NCBI GenBank assembly: GCA_030604135.1
Contig: JAUVWL010000001.1
Span: 186,001-250,000 of the forward strand
Origin: Burkholderiales bacterium
GTDB lineage: Bacteria; Pseudomonadota; Gammaproteobacteria; Burkholderiales; Burkholderiaceae_C
Length of the DNA: 64,000 nucleotides
Direction of reading: 5' to 3'
This document shows, piece by piece, positions 14,197-24,101 of this stretch. How positions within the stretch are numbered: the stretch's first letter is position 1; each line of letters begins with the position of its first letter. The notes beneath the pieces were generated by a model that did no database searches, was not told the DNA's origin, and saw only the letters and a program-made list of their open reading frames with translations. Made by a program: the position numbers and the translations under genes.

Positions 14197-15258
14197 TCAG
14201 AAAGGCGGGCCGTCTTCGGCTGACGACCAGTCCGCACCGGCCAGCGACTCGGCCTGGGGGGCTGACCGGCCGGTGGTCCGCGGGGGGCTTGCCGAGCGGG
14301 AGGGGGCGGGCGCCGCGTTGGCGGCCGCCGATTGCGCCGCCGCCGTCATCGCATCGGGTGAAAGCTCGCCGCCCAGGGCGTCGATCAGCGCCGGAATCAG
14401 CTGGCGCAGCTCTCCGGTGGACAGGGCAACATCGGTGTCGAAGGCATCCTCGCCTTCGGCACTGGTGCGCTCGTCGAACACCCCTTCCAGGAAACTGATT
14501 TTCTTGAGCTGCATCGACTCGGTCAGCACGAAGCCGACTCGCCCTTCCCAGCTCATGGCCAGGCGGGTGGGCAGCTTGCCCTCGCTGATGTGTTTGCGCA
14601 CCTCGTCGTTGAGCAGGTGGTGCCGCGTGAACCTGACCACCGATTTTTCCTCGTCGTGGGATTTCAGTTCGCACTCGCGCTCGACCGACAGGCCGGCCGG
14701 CCATTCGTCGTTCGTCTCGGCCATCAGCCACTGGGTCATGGCGGTCTGCGGGGTCATGGCGGTGTTCAGCAAGGCCATGGCGAGTCCGTCAAAGGCACGC
14801 ACCAGGGCGGTCACCACCTCGTCGTTCTTGCCCTGGCTGCTGGCGTCCGTCACCAGCCAGCCGTTGTCGGGGTCGATCCAGACCCAGACATGGCTTTGCC
14901 GCTCGAAGGCCTGCGGCAGCAGGGCCAGCAGGGCATCTTCGCGCAGTGCCTTGGTTTCCTTCTTGCCCGGTTTGCGGCCGGTGGTGGCTTCGATGTGATC
15001 GGCGGCCTCCTGAGCTTTCTTGCGAACCACCGAGCCGGGCACGGCCTTGCTTTCGATCTGCAATCGCAGAATGCGTTGACCGTTGATCGACTCGACCAGC
15101 GCCCCATGCCCCTGTCCCCGGGGTTCGACCCAGCCCACCGACTTGTCCTGGGTGGCACCGCAAGGCACAAAACGGCCGGCGTCGAGGGCCGCTTCCATGC
15201 TGTCGAGGGTGGGGGACCAGCCGGGCTGAAGACGGTAAAGCGTGAGGTTCTTGAACAT
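14197..15258 (-). CDS. rdgC: Recombination-associated protein RdgC
   Basis: A 353-residue DNA-binding protein of the RdgC family, which forms a ring dimer on double-stranded DNA and restrains RecA. The conserved start MFKNLTLYRL, the GWVEPRGQ segment and the central SVVRKKAQEAADHIEATTGRKPGKKETK region identify it when read as separate family blocks. The length is slightly above the usual 300-310 residues because of an Ala/Ser-rich C-terminal tail. It is probably leaderless: TACACT stands six bases before the ATG. It is followed by crcB. Confidence 0.93.
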   Translation of the reverse strand: MFKNLTLYRLQPGWSPTLDSMEAALDAGRFVPCGATQDKSVGWVEPRGQGHGALVESINGQRILRLQIESKAVPGSVVRKKAQEAADHIEATTGRKPGKKETKALREDALLALLPQAFERQSHVWVWIDPDNGWLVTDASSQGKNDEVVTALVRAFDGLAMALLNTAMTPQTAMTQWLMAETNDEWPAGLSVERECELKSHDEEKSVVRFTRHHLLNDEVRKHISEGKLPTRLAMSWEGRVGFVLTESMQLKKISFLEGVFDERTSAEGEDAFDTDVALSTGELRQLIPALIDALGGELSPDAMTAAAQSAAANAAPAPSRSASPPRTTGRSAPQAESLAGADWSSAEDGPPF

Positions 15259-15264
15259 GAACCG

Positions 15265-15270
15265 AGTGTA
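15265..15270 (-). promoter_or_regulatory. -10 element of a probably leaderless rdgC
   Basis: On the minus strand TACACT is followed by six bases and then the rdgC ATG. No ribosome-binding site fits between. Confidence 0.45.
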
Positions 15271-15421
15271 TCGGCTTCATTCCTGCCGGCTCCCGTGCAT
15301 GCGCTAGCATCGGTGCATCTCTGGTCAACAGCGTTGGCCAGCCTTTCCCTTCAGTTGCACCGCTTGAGTCCATGAAGCCACAGCCATCGGATCGGTTGCT
15401 CGTCAGTTTGTCGGGGCAAGC

Positions 15422-16675
15422 TTGAGCCAGCGCTCCTTTGCCGTGCTCGGTGCCGGCATGGTGGGTGTCTGCTGTGCGCTGGAGCTGCAGGCGCGCGGTC
15501 ACCGTGTCACCCTGTTCGAGCGGGGAGAACCAGGCGGCGAAACCTCGTCAGGCAATGCCGGCGTGGCGGCGCGCAGCTCGCTGGTGCCCCTGAACCATCC
15601 CGGTCTGTGGCAGTCGCTGCCCTCTCTTTTGGGCAACCGCGGTGGCGCCTTGCGTTACGGCCCTGCCTATGCGCTACGGCGTGCGGGCCGGCTGGCTGCC
15701 TTTCTCCTGCAGGCCCGCCAGCAGCCGTTCGAGCGCACCACGGCCGCGCTGGATGCACTGATCGTCCATTCGCGGCAGCGACACCGCCACTGGGCGTCCG
15801 AAGCCCGCGCGCAGCACCTCTGGCGCAGCGACGGCTGGTTTTACCTGTACCGTTCACAGCAGGCCTATGCGGCAGCCCATCCCATCCGGGCAAGCTGGTC
15901 GCGTTTTGGTGTGGCGCACGAGACGCTGGACGCCCATGCACTGCGATCGGTCGAGCCCGGGCTGGGCACCGCTTATCCGGTGGCTGTGTGGGTGCGCGAC
16001 GCCGATGCCGCCTGCGACCCCCGACAGGTCGTGCAGGCCTACGCCTCGCTTTTTGTCGGCAACGGCGGGCGCCTGTTGCAGGCGACTGTCCAACACCTGT
16101 CCCCAGCGCCAGGCCAGGGCTGGCTGGTGCACGCGGCGGACCGACCGGAAGAGCAGGTGGACGAGGTGGTGGTGGCGCTGGGCCCCTGGTCTCCTGGTTT
16201 GCTCGCGGGCCTGGGCCTGAAGGTGCCCATGCTGTACGAGCGGGGCTACCACATGCACTACAGCTGGAACGGCACTCAACCCCTTTTGCGACCGGTGTAC
16301 GACACCGGTGCCGCCTGTGTGCTGGCACCCATGGCGGGCGGCCTGCGCCTGAGCACGGGGGTGGAGCTGAACGAACTCGACGCGCCTGCGTCGTTGGCCC
16401 AGCTGGACATGGCCGAGCGTGCCGTGCGAACTTGCCTGCCCCTGGGGGCACGGCTGGATACGCAGGCCTGGAAGGGGGCCAGGCCGACCCTGCCCGACAG
16501 CCGGCCCGCCATTGGGCCATCCGCTCGATTGCCGGGCCTGTGGCTGGCGCTGGGGCACCAGCACATCGGCTTCAGCACCGGGCCCGGCACGGCGGCCTTG
16601 CTGGGCAGCCTGGTTGACGGGGAGCCGGCTCCCTTTGATCCCTCGCCGTTCTCTCCCGGCCGTTTCAGGCTTTGA
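15422..16675 (+). CDS. FAD-dependent D-amino-acid dehydrogenase-like oxidoreductase
   Basis: A 417-residue flavoprotein of the DAO/DadA family. The FAD-binding motif AVLGAGMVGVCCALEL begins at residue 6, followed by ERGEPGGETSSGNAG, the DadA-type N-terminal signature. The C-terminal GLWLALGHQHIGFSTGPG is the closing FAD-contact region. It likely oxidises a D-amino acid or related amine and feeds electrons to the quinone pool. I use TTG 15422 because no in-frame ATG fits before the FAD motif. It is convergent with the TRAP operon 20 bases away. The substrate is unknown, and it lacks a racemase neighbour. Confidence 0.75.
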   Translation: MSQRSFAVLGAGMVGVCCALELQARGHRVTLFERGEPGGETSSGNAGVAARSSLVPLNHPGLWQSLPSLLGNRGGALRYGPAYALRRAGRLAAFLLQARQQPFERTTAALDALIVHSRQRHRHWASEARAQHLWRSDGWFYLYRSQQAYAAAHPIRASWSRFGVAHETLDAHALRSVEPGLGTAYPVAVWVRDADAACDPRQVVQAYASLFVGNGGRLLQATVQHLSPAPGQGWLVHAADRPEEQVDEVVVALGPWSPGLLAGLGLKVPMLYERGYHMHYSWNGTQPLLRPVYDTGAACVLAPMAGGLRLSTGVELNELDAPASLAQLDMAERAVRTCLPLGARLDTQAWKGARPTLPDSRPAIGPSARLPGLWLALGHQHIGFSTGPGTAALLGSLVDGEPAPFDPSPFSPGRFRL

Positions 16676-16694
16676 CCGCCTGCTTCCTTACGCC

Positions 16695-17990
16695 TCACAT
16701 GCGCGAGGGCAGCCACAGCGCGATCTGCGGGAAGCTGTAGAGCAGGGCCAGCGCCAGCGCCATGAGCAGGAAATAGGGTGCGGTGACGCGCGCAATCCAG
16801 GTGATCTGGCGCTGGGTCATGCCTTGCAGCACGAACAGGTTGAACCCGACCGGCGGGGTGATCTGCGCCATCTCCACCACGATCACCACAAAGATGCCGA
16901 ACCAGATCAGGTCGATGCCGGCAGCGGCCACCGTGGGCAGGATCACGCCCATGGTCAGCACGATCATCGAAATGCCATCGAGGAAGCAGCCCAGCAGCAT
17001 GTAGAACAGGGCCAGCGCCAGGATCAGTACCACCGGCGACAGATTCATGCCGGTCACCCATTCGGCCAGGTGGCGCGGCAGGCCGATATAGCCCATGGAC
17101 AGGGTCAGGAACGCGGCTCCCGCCAGGATGAGTGCGATCATGCAGTACAGGCGCGTGGCGCCGATAAGCGCATCGAGGAAGGTGCGCACATTGAGGGATC
17201 CTTGCACCGCCGACAGGATGAGCGCACCCACCACCCCGATGGCCGCCGCTTCGGTGGCCGTGGCCACTCCGCTGTAGATGGAGCCGATGACACCCCCGAT
17301 CAGGGCCACCACCGGAATCAGGTGACGCGACTCGTAGAGCTTGCGCCCGAAGGTGGCTGCAGCCTCGGCGCGTGGGACTTTCGTCGGGTTGAGCAGGGCC
17401 CAGATCATGAGGTAGCCGCTGAACAGCGCGGCCAGCATGAGGCCGGGGAGCACGCCGGCCATGAACAGCTTGGCAATCGACACTTCGGCGGCCACACCGT
17501 AGACGATCATGATGATGGAGGGCGGAATCAGCAGGCCCAGTGTGCTGGCGCCGCCGAGCGAGCCCACGATCTTGTCGGCCGGGTAGCCGCGCTGGCTCAG
17601 CTCGGGCATGCTCATCTTGCCCACGGTGGCGCAGGTGGCCGCTGACGACCCGGACACCGCCGCAAAAATGGTGCAGCCCAGAATGTTGGTGTGGAGCAGG
17701 CGGCCGGGCAATGCGTTCACCCAGGGTGCAAGGCCCCGGAACATGCTCTCCGACAGCTTGGTCCGGAACAGGATTTCGCCCATCCAGACAAACAGGGGCA
17801 GTGCGGTCAGCGTCCAGCTGCTGGACGCGCCCCAGATGGTCAGCGCCATGGCGTCACCGGCCGGGCGCGAGGAAAACAGCTGCATGCCGATCCAGGCCAC
17901 GCCGGCCAGGGTCAGACCAATCCAGACCCCGCTGCCCAGCAGGGCAAACAGCGACAACACCAGCAAGGAAGTGATCCACATGTCACTCAT
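16695..17990 (-). CDS. dctM: TRAP transporter large permease (DctM family)
   Basis: A 431-residue membrane protein with about a dozen hydrophobic segments, the large subunit that carries the solute across the inner membrane in TRAP systems. Family stretches include LPLFVWMGEILFRT, FAAVSGSSAATCATVG and SLGGASTLGLLIPPS. The start is ATG 17990, overlapping the dctQ stop by eight bases. The longer open frame upstream just runs through dctQ. Order on the minus strand is dctP-dctQ-dctM. Confidence 0.93.
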   Translation of the reverse strand: MSDMWITSLLVLSLFALLGSGVWIGLTLAGVAWIGMQLFSSRPAGDAMALTIWGASSSWTLTALPLFVWMGEILFRTKLSESMFRGLAPWVNALPGRLLHTNILGCTIFAAVSGSSAATCATVGKMSMPELSQRGYPADKIVGSLGGASTLGLLIPPSIIMIVYGVAAEVSIAKLFMAGVLPGLMLAALFSGYLMIWALLNPTKVPRAEAAATFGRKLYESRHLIPVVALIGGVIGSIYSGVATATEAAAIGVVGALILSAVQGSLNVRTFLDALIGATRLYCMIALILAGAAFLTLSMGYIGLPRHLAEWVTGMNLSPVVLILALALFYMLLGCFLDGISMIVLTMGVILPTVAAAGIDLIWFGIFVVIVVEMAQITPPVGFNLFVLQGMTQRQITWIARVTAPYFLLMALALALLYSFPQIALWLPSRM

Positions 17991-18489
17991 GGCCAAGCTC
18001 CCCTGCGGTACGGGTGCGCCGACCCATGAGTTCCAGCACCCATTCGTCCAGCAAGGCAATCAGCAGCACGGTGGTGCCAACCCCCATCATGATCTGCGGG
18101 ATCCACAGGGGCGTGGCATCGGCGGAGGTCGAGATGTCGTGGAACAGGTGCGATTGCCAGGCCAGTCGCCAGGCGTAGAAGCACAACACGCCGGCCAGCA
18201 GCGCCGACACGCTCAGGGCCCACAGCTCCAGTCCTTTGCGCGCTTTCCCGGCAAACCGGCTGATGATGAGCGTGACCCGGATGTGCTCCCCGTGCTTGAG
18301 CGTGTGCGCCAGGGCCAGAAAGCCCGCGCCCGCCATGGCATAACCGGCATAGGCGTCGGTGCCCGGTACGTAAAAGCTCATCAGCCGGGAGACGATGGAC
18401 AGCAGGACCATGGCGAGCACACCCACCATGCACAAGGCGGCCAGCCAGGCGGCGCTCAGGTAAAGCCAATCCAGGGATTTTCTTAGCAT
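17983..18489 (-). CDS. dctQ: TRAP transporter small permease (DctQ family)
   Basis: A 168-residue protein with four hydrophobic segments and the DctQ signature region (HTLKHGEHIRVTL, about residues 62-74). It is the small membrane subunit that pairs with DctM. Its stop overlaps the dctM start (ATGAGTGA), a sign of translational coupling. It lies 95 bases after dctP; that gap holds a GC-rich stretch with no clear terminator. Confidence 0.9.
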   Translation of the reverse strand: MLRKSLDWLYLSAAWLAALCMVGVLAMVLLSIVSRLMSFYVPGTDAYAGYAMAGAGFLALAHTLKHGEHIRVTLIISRFAGKARKGLELWALSVSALLAGVLCFYAWRLAWQSHLFHDISTSADATPLWIPQIMMGVGTTVLLIALLDEWVLELMGRRTRTAGELGHE

Positions 18490-18584
18490 AGGTCACGCAA
18501 GAGGGAAATGTGGCCTGGCCACAGCAGGCCCCGGGGGGCGCATCAGATCACGACACGCCCACCCGGGGGGCAGCAGAAGAAGAC

Positions 18585-19559
18585 TTACTTGCGGTAAGCG
18601 TCGAGCAGGGCCTGGCCTTCGGGGCCCGCCTTCTCCAGCCATTCCTTGACCAGGGTCTCGCCCACCTTGAGCATGTCGGCCTTCAGTGCCTCCGACGGCG
18701 GTGCCACGGTGACCCCATTGGCACGCAGCGTGTTCAGGCTGTCGGTGTTGACCTTCTTCGAGGCTTCCCAGCCGCGGACTTCTGCATCGGCCGCTGCCTT
18801 GAGCACCGCGTCCTGCGTGGCCTTGTCCAGGGCGTTGAAGGCACGCAGATTGACCACGACCGCGTTCTTGGGCAGCCAGGCCTGGGTGTCATAGTAGAAC
18901 TTCAGGTGTTCGTAGGTCTTGGTGTCGACCCCGGTGGACCCGGACGACATGTAGGACTCGACCACGCCGGTGGCCATGGCCTGGCTCAGTTCGGCGGCCT
19001 GCACGGTCACCGGCTGGGCACCCACGAGCTCGGCGATGCGCGAAGTGGCGGGGCTGTAGGCCCGCCACTTCACGCCGCGCAGATCGGCGGCCGAGTTGAT
19101 GGGTTTCTTGGCGTAAATGCCTTGGGGAGGCCAGGCCACGGCATACAGCAGCTTCATGCCCTGTTCGCCCAGCTTCTTGTCCAGGAAGGGTTTCTGTGCC
19201 TGGTACAGCTTCATGGCGTCGTCGTAGCTGGTGGCCAGGAAGGGCAGACCATCGGTACCGAACAGCTGCCATTCGTTCTGGAAGTTCACCAGCAGAATCT
19301 CGCCGATCTGGGCCTGTCCGCCCTGGACGGCCCGCTTGATTTCCGGCGCCTTGAACAGCGAAGCACCTGCGTGCACCGTGATGTTCAGCTTGCCTGCGGA
19401 GGCCTTGGCGACGTCTTCGGCGAACTGGGTCAGGTTCACCGAATGGAAGTTGGTGGCTGGATAGGCGGCCGGCAGGTCCCACTTGGTCTGGGCCATGACG
19501 GGAAAGCTCAGAGCCACAGCGGTGGTGGCCAGCGACAGGCTGAAGATGCGACGTTTCAT
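18585..19559 (-). CDS. dctP: TRAP transporter solute-binding protein (DctP family)
   Basis: A 324-residue periplasmic binding protein. The signal peptide MKRRIFSLSLATTAVALSFPVMA is processed before QTKWDLP. DctP hallmarks include the FLDKKLGEQGMKLL segment, the RGVKWRAYSP strand and the conserved Arg that binds a carboxylate. The start at 19559 gives a normal signal peptide; the open frame extends upstream without one. It heads the TRAP operon, divergent from a MarR-type regulator and a 5-oxoprolinase gene. That context suggests 5-oxoproline, a hydantoin or another cyclic amide or carboxylate as ligand, which is inference. Confidence 0.9.
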   Translation of the reverse strand: MKRRIFSLSLATTAVALSFPVMAQTKWDLPAAYPATNFHSVNLTQFAEDVAKASAGKLNITVHAGASLFKAPEIKRAVQGGQAQIGEILLVNFQNEWQLFGTDGLPFLATSYDDAMKLYQAQKPFLDKKLGEQGMKLLYAVAWPPQGIYAKKPINSAADLRGVKWRAYSPATSRIAELVGAQPVTVQAAELSQAMATGVVESYMSSGSTGVDTKTYEHLKFYYDTQAWLPKNAVVVNLRAFNALDKATQDAVLKAAADAEVRGWEASKKVNTDSLNTLRANGVTVAPPSEALKADMLKVGETLVKEWLEKAGPEGQALLDAYRK

Positions 19560-19683
19560 GTGGACGACTCCATTGGGTTGAAGGACTCGGGGCGGCCGCG
19601 GTGCACGACACCTTTCGACACCAACCCGGGCGAAAGGCATTCTCGCGGCACACTGGCAGAGTGTGATCGGTGTTTTCCCTTAA

Positions 19684-19726
19684 TGTCAACAAATCGTTGG
19701 TAAATCGTTGGCAAGATGAATACACT
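19684..19726. promoter_or_regulatory. Divergent promoters with tandem repeats AAATCGTTGG
   Basis: AAATCGTTGG occurs twice in tandem (19691-19700 and 19702-19711), 11 bases apart, about one helical turn. On the plus strand TTGGTA (19697), an 18-base spacer and TACACT (19721) form a candidate promoter for the MarR-type gene. On the minus strand TTGACA (19689-19684) is a perfect -35 for the TRAP operon. A regulator bound to the repeats would touch both. Confidence 0.55.
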
Positions 19727-19765
19727 GCGCACCAGATCGGACATCATTGGGGGCACCGGCACGAC

Positions 19766-20311
19766 ATGAGCAAACCCAAAGCAAGCACCAAGCCAGGCAC
19801 AGCCAGCAGTGGACACCCCATCGTGTCGTCGGCCCACCTGGTGTCACCGCGCAGTGCCGAAATGAGCGAATTCGAATTCGGCCTGATCGTGGCAGGCAAC
19901 GCCTTCCACCGCTGGATCACGCACTGCATGAGTGCAGCGGGCCTCAAGGACCTGACGGCGCTGGATGTGCTGGTCCTGCACCACGTGACCCATCGGGCCC
20001 GGGACAAACGTTTGTCCGACATCGCCTTCATCATGAACGTCGAAGACACCCACCTGATCAACTATTCCCTGAAGAAACTGCAGGGGCTGGGTGTTGTGGT
20101 CTCCAGCAAGAACGGCAAAGAGGTGACCTATGCACCCACCGAAGCCGGCAAGGCGTATGTGGATCGTTATCGGGACATCCGTGAAGCCTGCCTGATCGAT
20201 GCCCTCAAGGCCGACGACGCCCTCAATCACGACATCGGACAGCTCGCGCGCCTGCTGCGCGTGCTCTCCGGCATCTACGACCAGGCCGCCCGCTCGGCGG
20301 CCTCCCTCTGA
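19766..20311 (+). CDS. MarR-family winged-helix regulator
   Basis: A 181-residue protein with a disordered Lys/Ser/Thr-rich N-terminal 30 residues and a winged-helix core (about 45-150). [12 protein letters not shown] forms the first helices and [26 protein letters not shown] the recognition region, read as separate parts of one domain. It is divergent from the TRAP operon and 23 bases ahead of the oxoprolinase gene, so it likely controls both in response to the transported solute. ATG 19766 is chosen from protein context; the frame is open upstream. The family call is good; the ligand is unknown. Confidence 0.8.
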   Translation: MSKPKASTKPGTASSGHPIVSSAHLVSPRSAEMSEFEFGLIVAGNAFHRWITHCMSAAGLKDLTALDVLVLHHVTHRARDKRLSDIAFIMNVEDTHLINYSLKKLQGLGVVVSSKNGKEVTYAPTEAGKAYVDRYRDIREACLIDALKADDALNHDIGQLARLLRVLSGIYDQAARSAASL

Positions 20312-20334
20312 ACATCACGCATCTGAACACCGTC

Positions 20335-23300
20335 ATGCAGACCCAACCCGAACAGCGCTGGCAATTCTGGATCGACCGGGGAGGCACTTTCACGGACATC
20401 GTGGGCCGCAAACCCGATGGCTCGCTGGTCACCCACAAGCTCCTGTCCGAGAACCCGGAACACTACCGCGATGCGGCGGTGGCAGGCATTCGCCACCTGC
20501 TGGGACTGGCGCCTGGCGTGCCCATCTCACCGGAGCGGGTGGAGTGCGTCAAGATGGGCACCACCGTGGCCACCAATGCGCTGCTGGAGCGCAAAGGCGA
20601 GCCCACCCTGCTGGTGACCACCCGGGGTTTCCGGGATGCCCTGCGCATCGCCTACCAGAACCGCCCCCGCCTGTTCGACCGCCACATCGTTCTGCCCGAA
20701 CTGCTGTACAGCCGGGTGGTCGAGGCCCAGGAGCGCATGGACCCCAATGGCACCGAGTTGCAGGCGCTTAATGAGGACCACCTGCGCGAGCGCCTGTGGG
20801 CCGCCTTCGACGCCGGTCTGCGCAGCGTGGCCATCGTGTTCATGCACGCCTGGCGCTACCCGGCACACGAGCAGGTCGCGGCACGCATCGCGCGCGAGGT
20901 TGGCTTCACCCAGGTCAGCACTTCGCACGAGACCAGCCCGATGATGAAGTTCGTCAGCCGCGGGGACACCACGGTGGTCGACGCCTATCTCTCTCCCATC
21001 CTGCGCCGCTATGTCGAGCAGGTGGCCGCCGAGATGCCCGGCGTGAAGCTGTTCTTCATGCAGTCCTCAGGCGGATTGACCGACGCGAAGGTGTTCCAGG
21101 GCAAGGATGCCATCCTCTCAGGCCCGGCCGGGGGCATTGTTGGCATGGCCCGCACCGCAGGCCTGGCCGGACATGACAGGGTGATCGGTTTCGACATGGG
21201 GGGCACCTCCACCGACGTGTCGCACTATGCGGGAGCCTTCGAACGCGAGTTCGAGACCCAGGTGGCTGGCGTGCGCATGCGCGCGCCCATGATGAGCATC
21301 CACACGGTGGCCGCTGGTGGTGGCTCCATCCTGGGCTTTGACGGTTCGCGCTTTCGGGTCGGCCCGGAGAGTGCCGGGGCCAACCCCGGGCCGGCCAGCT
21401 ACCGCCGCGGCGGTCCGCTGGCCGTCACCGATGCCAACGTCATGCTGGGCAAGATCCAGCCGGCCCACTTTCCTCGTGTCTTCGGCCCCACGGCCGACCA
21501 GCCCATGGATGAGGCGGTCGTTCGTGAGCGGTTCCAGACCCTGGCCGGCCAGGTCGGGCGCACGCCCGAAGATGTGGCCGAAGGTTTCCTGCAGATCGCG
21601 GTACAGCAGATGGCCAACGCGATCAAGAAGATCTCGGTGGCCCGAGGCTACGATGTCACGCGCTACACGCTGCAGTGTTTCGGTGGTGCCGGTGGGCAGC
21701 ACGCCTGCCTGGTGGCCGACGCCCTGGGCATGAGCCGGGTGTTTGTGCACCCGCTGGCCGGTGTGCTCAGCGCCTACGGCATGGGTCTGGCCGACCAGAA
21801 CGTCATACGGGAGCAGGCGGTGGAGCTGCCCCTGGCGGCCGATTCGATGCCGACCATCGCGAAGGTGCTGGACCAGCTGGCCGACGCGGCTTCGCAGGAA
21901 CTGCAGCGGCAACAGGTCAGCCGGGGCCTTGCCCTGGTGCATCGTCGTGTGCATGTGCGCTATGAGGGCAGTGACTCGGCCCTCGTTGTGCCTCACGGTG
22001 ACGTGACCCAGATCCACGCCGCGTTTGAAAGTGCCTACCGCCAGCGCTTTGCCTTCCTCATGCAGGGCAAAAGGCTGATCGTCGAAGCGGTGTCGGTCGA
22101 GGCCGTGGTGCCGGGCGACGCGCCGGCCGAACCGCGCCTGCCCCTGCACGAACCGCGCGAGGTACCGCGCCGCGAGACGGTGCGCATGTATGGCGATGGC
22201 CGCTGGCTGGATGCCGCCCTGGTGGTGCGCGAGGACATGCGCCCCGGCGACCGCGTTCCCGGCCCGGCCATCATTGCCGAGAAAAACGCCACCACCGTGG
22301 TCGAGCCGGGCTGGGAAGCCGAGCTCACCGAACTCGACCACCTGGTGCTGGAGCGCCGGGTCCCCCGGGTGGTGCGCCATGCAGCCGGAACCCAGGTCGA
22401 TCCGGTGCTGCTGGAGGTGTTCAACAACCTGTTCATGAACATCGCCGAGCAGATGGGCCTGCAGCTGCAGAACACCGCCTACTCGGTCAACATCAAGGAG
22501 CGCCTGGATTTTTCCTGTGCCCTGTTCGATGCCGAAGGCAACCTGATCGCCAACGCCCCCCACATGCCGGTGCACCTGGGCAGCATGGGCGAGAGCATCA
22601 AGACCGTCATCCGCGAAAACGCGGGCCGCATGCAGCCCGGCGACGTCTACGTGCTCAACGACCCCTACCACGGTGGCACGCACCTGCCCGACGTCACCGT
22701 CATCACCCCGGTCTACCTGCCTGACCATGAGCAACCCATGTTCTACGTGGGCAGCCGGGGCCACCACGCCGACATCGGCGGCACCACACCCGGATCCATG
22801 CCGCCGTTCTCGACCCGCATCGAGGAAGAGGGCGTGCAGATCAACAACGTCAAGCTGGTCGACCGGGGCGTGCTGCAGGAAGAGGCCATGCTGGGCTTGC
22901 TGGCCTCCGGTACCTATCCCTCCCGCAATCCGCAGCAGAACCTGGCCGATCTGAAGGCCCAGATTGCGGCCAACGAGAAGGGCGTTCAGGAGTTGCGCCG
23001 CATGGTCGACCAGTACGGACTGGATGTGGTGCAGGCCTACATGCGGCATGTGCAGGACAACGCCGAAGAGTCGGTGCGCCGTGTCATCACCCGGCTCAAG
23101 GACGGGGAGTTCACCCTGCCGCTGGACAATGGTGCGCAGATCCGCGTGGCCATCCGGGTTGACTCGGCCAGTCGCAGCGCCACCATCGACTTCACCGGCA
23201 CCTCACCCCAGCAGACCAACAACTTCAACGCGCCCACGGCGGTGTGCATGGCTGCGGTGCTCTACGTGTTCCGCTCGCTGGTGGACGACGACATACCGCT

Positions 23301-23958
23301 CAACGCCGGCTGCCTCAAGCCCCTGCAAGTCATCATTCCGCCCGGGTCCATGCTCAACCCCAACCCGCCGGCCTCGGTGGTGGCGGGCAATGTGGAGACC
23401 TCGACCTGCATCACCAACGCCCTGTTCGGCGCGCTCGGCGTGATGGCTGGCTCGCAGCCGACCATGAACAACTTCACCTTTGGCAACGATCGGCACCAGT
23501 ACTACGAGACCATCTCGGGCGGCAGCGGCGCCGGTGGCACCTTCGATGCCCATGGGGTTCTGGTGGGCGGCTTCGATGGCACCAGCGTGGTCCAGACCCA
23601 CATGACCAACTCCCGGCTGACCGACCCCGAGGTGCTGGAGTTCCGCTTCCCGGTGCGGCTGGAAAGCTACGAGATCCGCAAGGGTTCAGGCGGGGCGGGT
23701 CGCTTCAAGGGTGGGGACGGAGGCGTGCGTCGCGTGCGTTTCCTGGAGCCCATGACCGCCAGCATCCTGTCCAACGGCCGCCTTCACCCCGCTTTCGGCA
23801 TGGCTGGCGGTCAGTCTGGCGCACCCGGCATCAACCGCGTCGTGCGCGCCAATGGCCAGACCGAAGAACTCGCCCACATCGGCCAGGCCGAGATGCAGGT
23901 GGGCGACATCTTCGAGATCCACACCCCCGGTGGAGGTGGCTTCGGCACATCTGAATGA
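20335..23958 (+). CDS. 5-oxoprolinase / hydantoinase (HyuA-HyuB fusion)
   Basis: A 1207-residue ATP-dependent cyclic-amide hydrolase. The N-terminal half is HyuA-like, with [11 protein letters not shown] at about residue 14 and the phosphate-binding [12 protein letters not shown] near residue 285. The second half (from about 685) is HyuB-like, with [35 protein letters not shown] and a Gly-rich C-terminal GGGGFG. The full-length fusion matches 5-oxoprolinase (pyroglutamate to glutamate) rather than split N-methylhydantoinase. No clear Shine-Dalgarno sequence precedes the ATG. It likely acts on what the divergent TRAP system imports. The exact substrate is not provable from sequence. Confidence 0.85.
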   Translation: MQTQPEQRWQFWIDRGGTFTDIVGRKPDGSLVTHKLLSENPEHYRDAAVAGIRHLLGLAPGVPISPERVECVKMGTTVATNALLERKGEPTLLVTTRGFRDALRIAYQNRPRLFDRHIVLPELLYSRVVEAQERMDPNGTELQALNEDHLRERLWAAFDAGLRSVAIVFMHAWRYPAHEQVAARIAREVGFTQVSTSHETSPMMKFVSRGDTTVVDAYLSPILRRYVEQVAAEMPGVKLFFMQSSGGLTDAKVFQGKDAILSGPAGGIVGMARTAGLAGHDRVIGFDMGGTSTDVSHYAGAFEREFETQVAGVRMRAPMMSIHTVAAGGGSILGFDGSRFRVGPESAGANPGPASYRRGGPLAVTDANVMLGKIQPAHFPRVFGPTADQPMDEAVVRERFQTLAGQVGRTPEDVAEGFLQIAVQQMANAIKKISVARGYDVTRYTLQCFGGAGGQHACLVADALGMSRVFVHPLAGVLSAYGMGLADQNVIREQAVELPLAADSMPTIAKVLDQLADAASQELQRQQVSRGLALVHRRVHVRYEGSDSALVVPHGDVTQIHAAFESAYRQRFAFLMQGKRLIVEAVSVEAVVPGDAPAEPRLPLHEPREVPRRETVRMYGDGRWLDAALVVREDMRPGDRVPGPAIIAEKNATTVVEPGWEAELTELDHLVLERRVPRVVRHAAGTQVDPVLLEVFNNLFMNIAEQMGLQLQNTAYSVNIKERLDFSCALFDAEGNLIANAPHMPVHLGSMGESIKTVIRENAGRMQPGDVYVLNDPYHGGTHLPDVTVITPVYLPDHEQPMFYVGSRGHHADIGGTTPGSMPPFSTRIEEEGVQINNVKLVDRGVLQEEAMLGLLASGTYPSRNPQQNLADLKAQIAANEKGVQELRRMVDQYGLDVVQAYMRHVQDNAEESVRRVITRLKDGEFTLPLDNGAQIRVAIRVDSASRSATIDFTGTSPQQTNNFNAPTAVCMAAVLYVFRSLVDDDIPLNAGCLKPLQVIIPPGSMLNPNPPASVVAGNVETSTCITNALFGALGVMAGSQPTMNNFTFGNDRHQYYETISGGSGAGGTFDAHGVLVGGFDGTSVVQTHMTNSRLTDPEVLEFRFPVRLESYEIRKGSGGAGRFKGGDGGVRRVRFLEPMTASILSNGRLHPAFGMAGGQSGAPGINRVVRANGQTEELAHIGQAEMQVGDIFEIHTPGGGGFGTSE

Positions 23959-23984
23959 TTTGCGTGCAGCCGATTTGCTCGGCG

Positions 23985-24101
23985 GCGGAATGCGCTGAGG
24001 CGTCGGAGCCCAGTCCAGGACACCGCGGAACCGGCTTTGCCGGGCCGCAGGTGTCGCCCCTTTGAGGGGGTGACGCACCGTCGGTGCGGCGCAGGGGTGG
24101 G
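23985..24101. repeat. Interspersed GC-rich palindromic repeat between convergent genes
   Basis: Three hairpins in a row: CCGGC-TTT-GCCGG (24031-24043), CCCC-TTTGA-GGGG (24057-24069) and CGCACCG-T-CGGTGCG (24074-24088). I recall very similar intergenic sequences in other Comamonadaceae genomes, where they occur in many copies. It fills the gap between the convergent oxoprolinase and lapB genes and may serve as a two-way terminator. Only one copy is seen in this window. Confidence 0.6.

Noticed and set aside
17991-18059. Upstream extension of the TRAP large permease
   Set aside because: The extra frame overlaps dctQ. The start at 17990 overlaps the dctQ stop in the usual way and gives a normal length.
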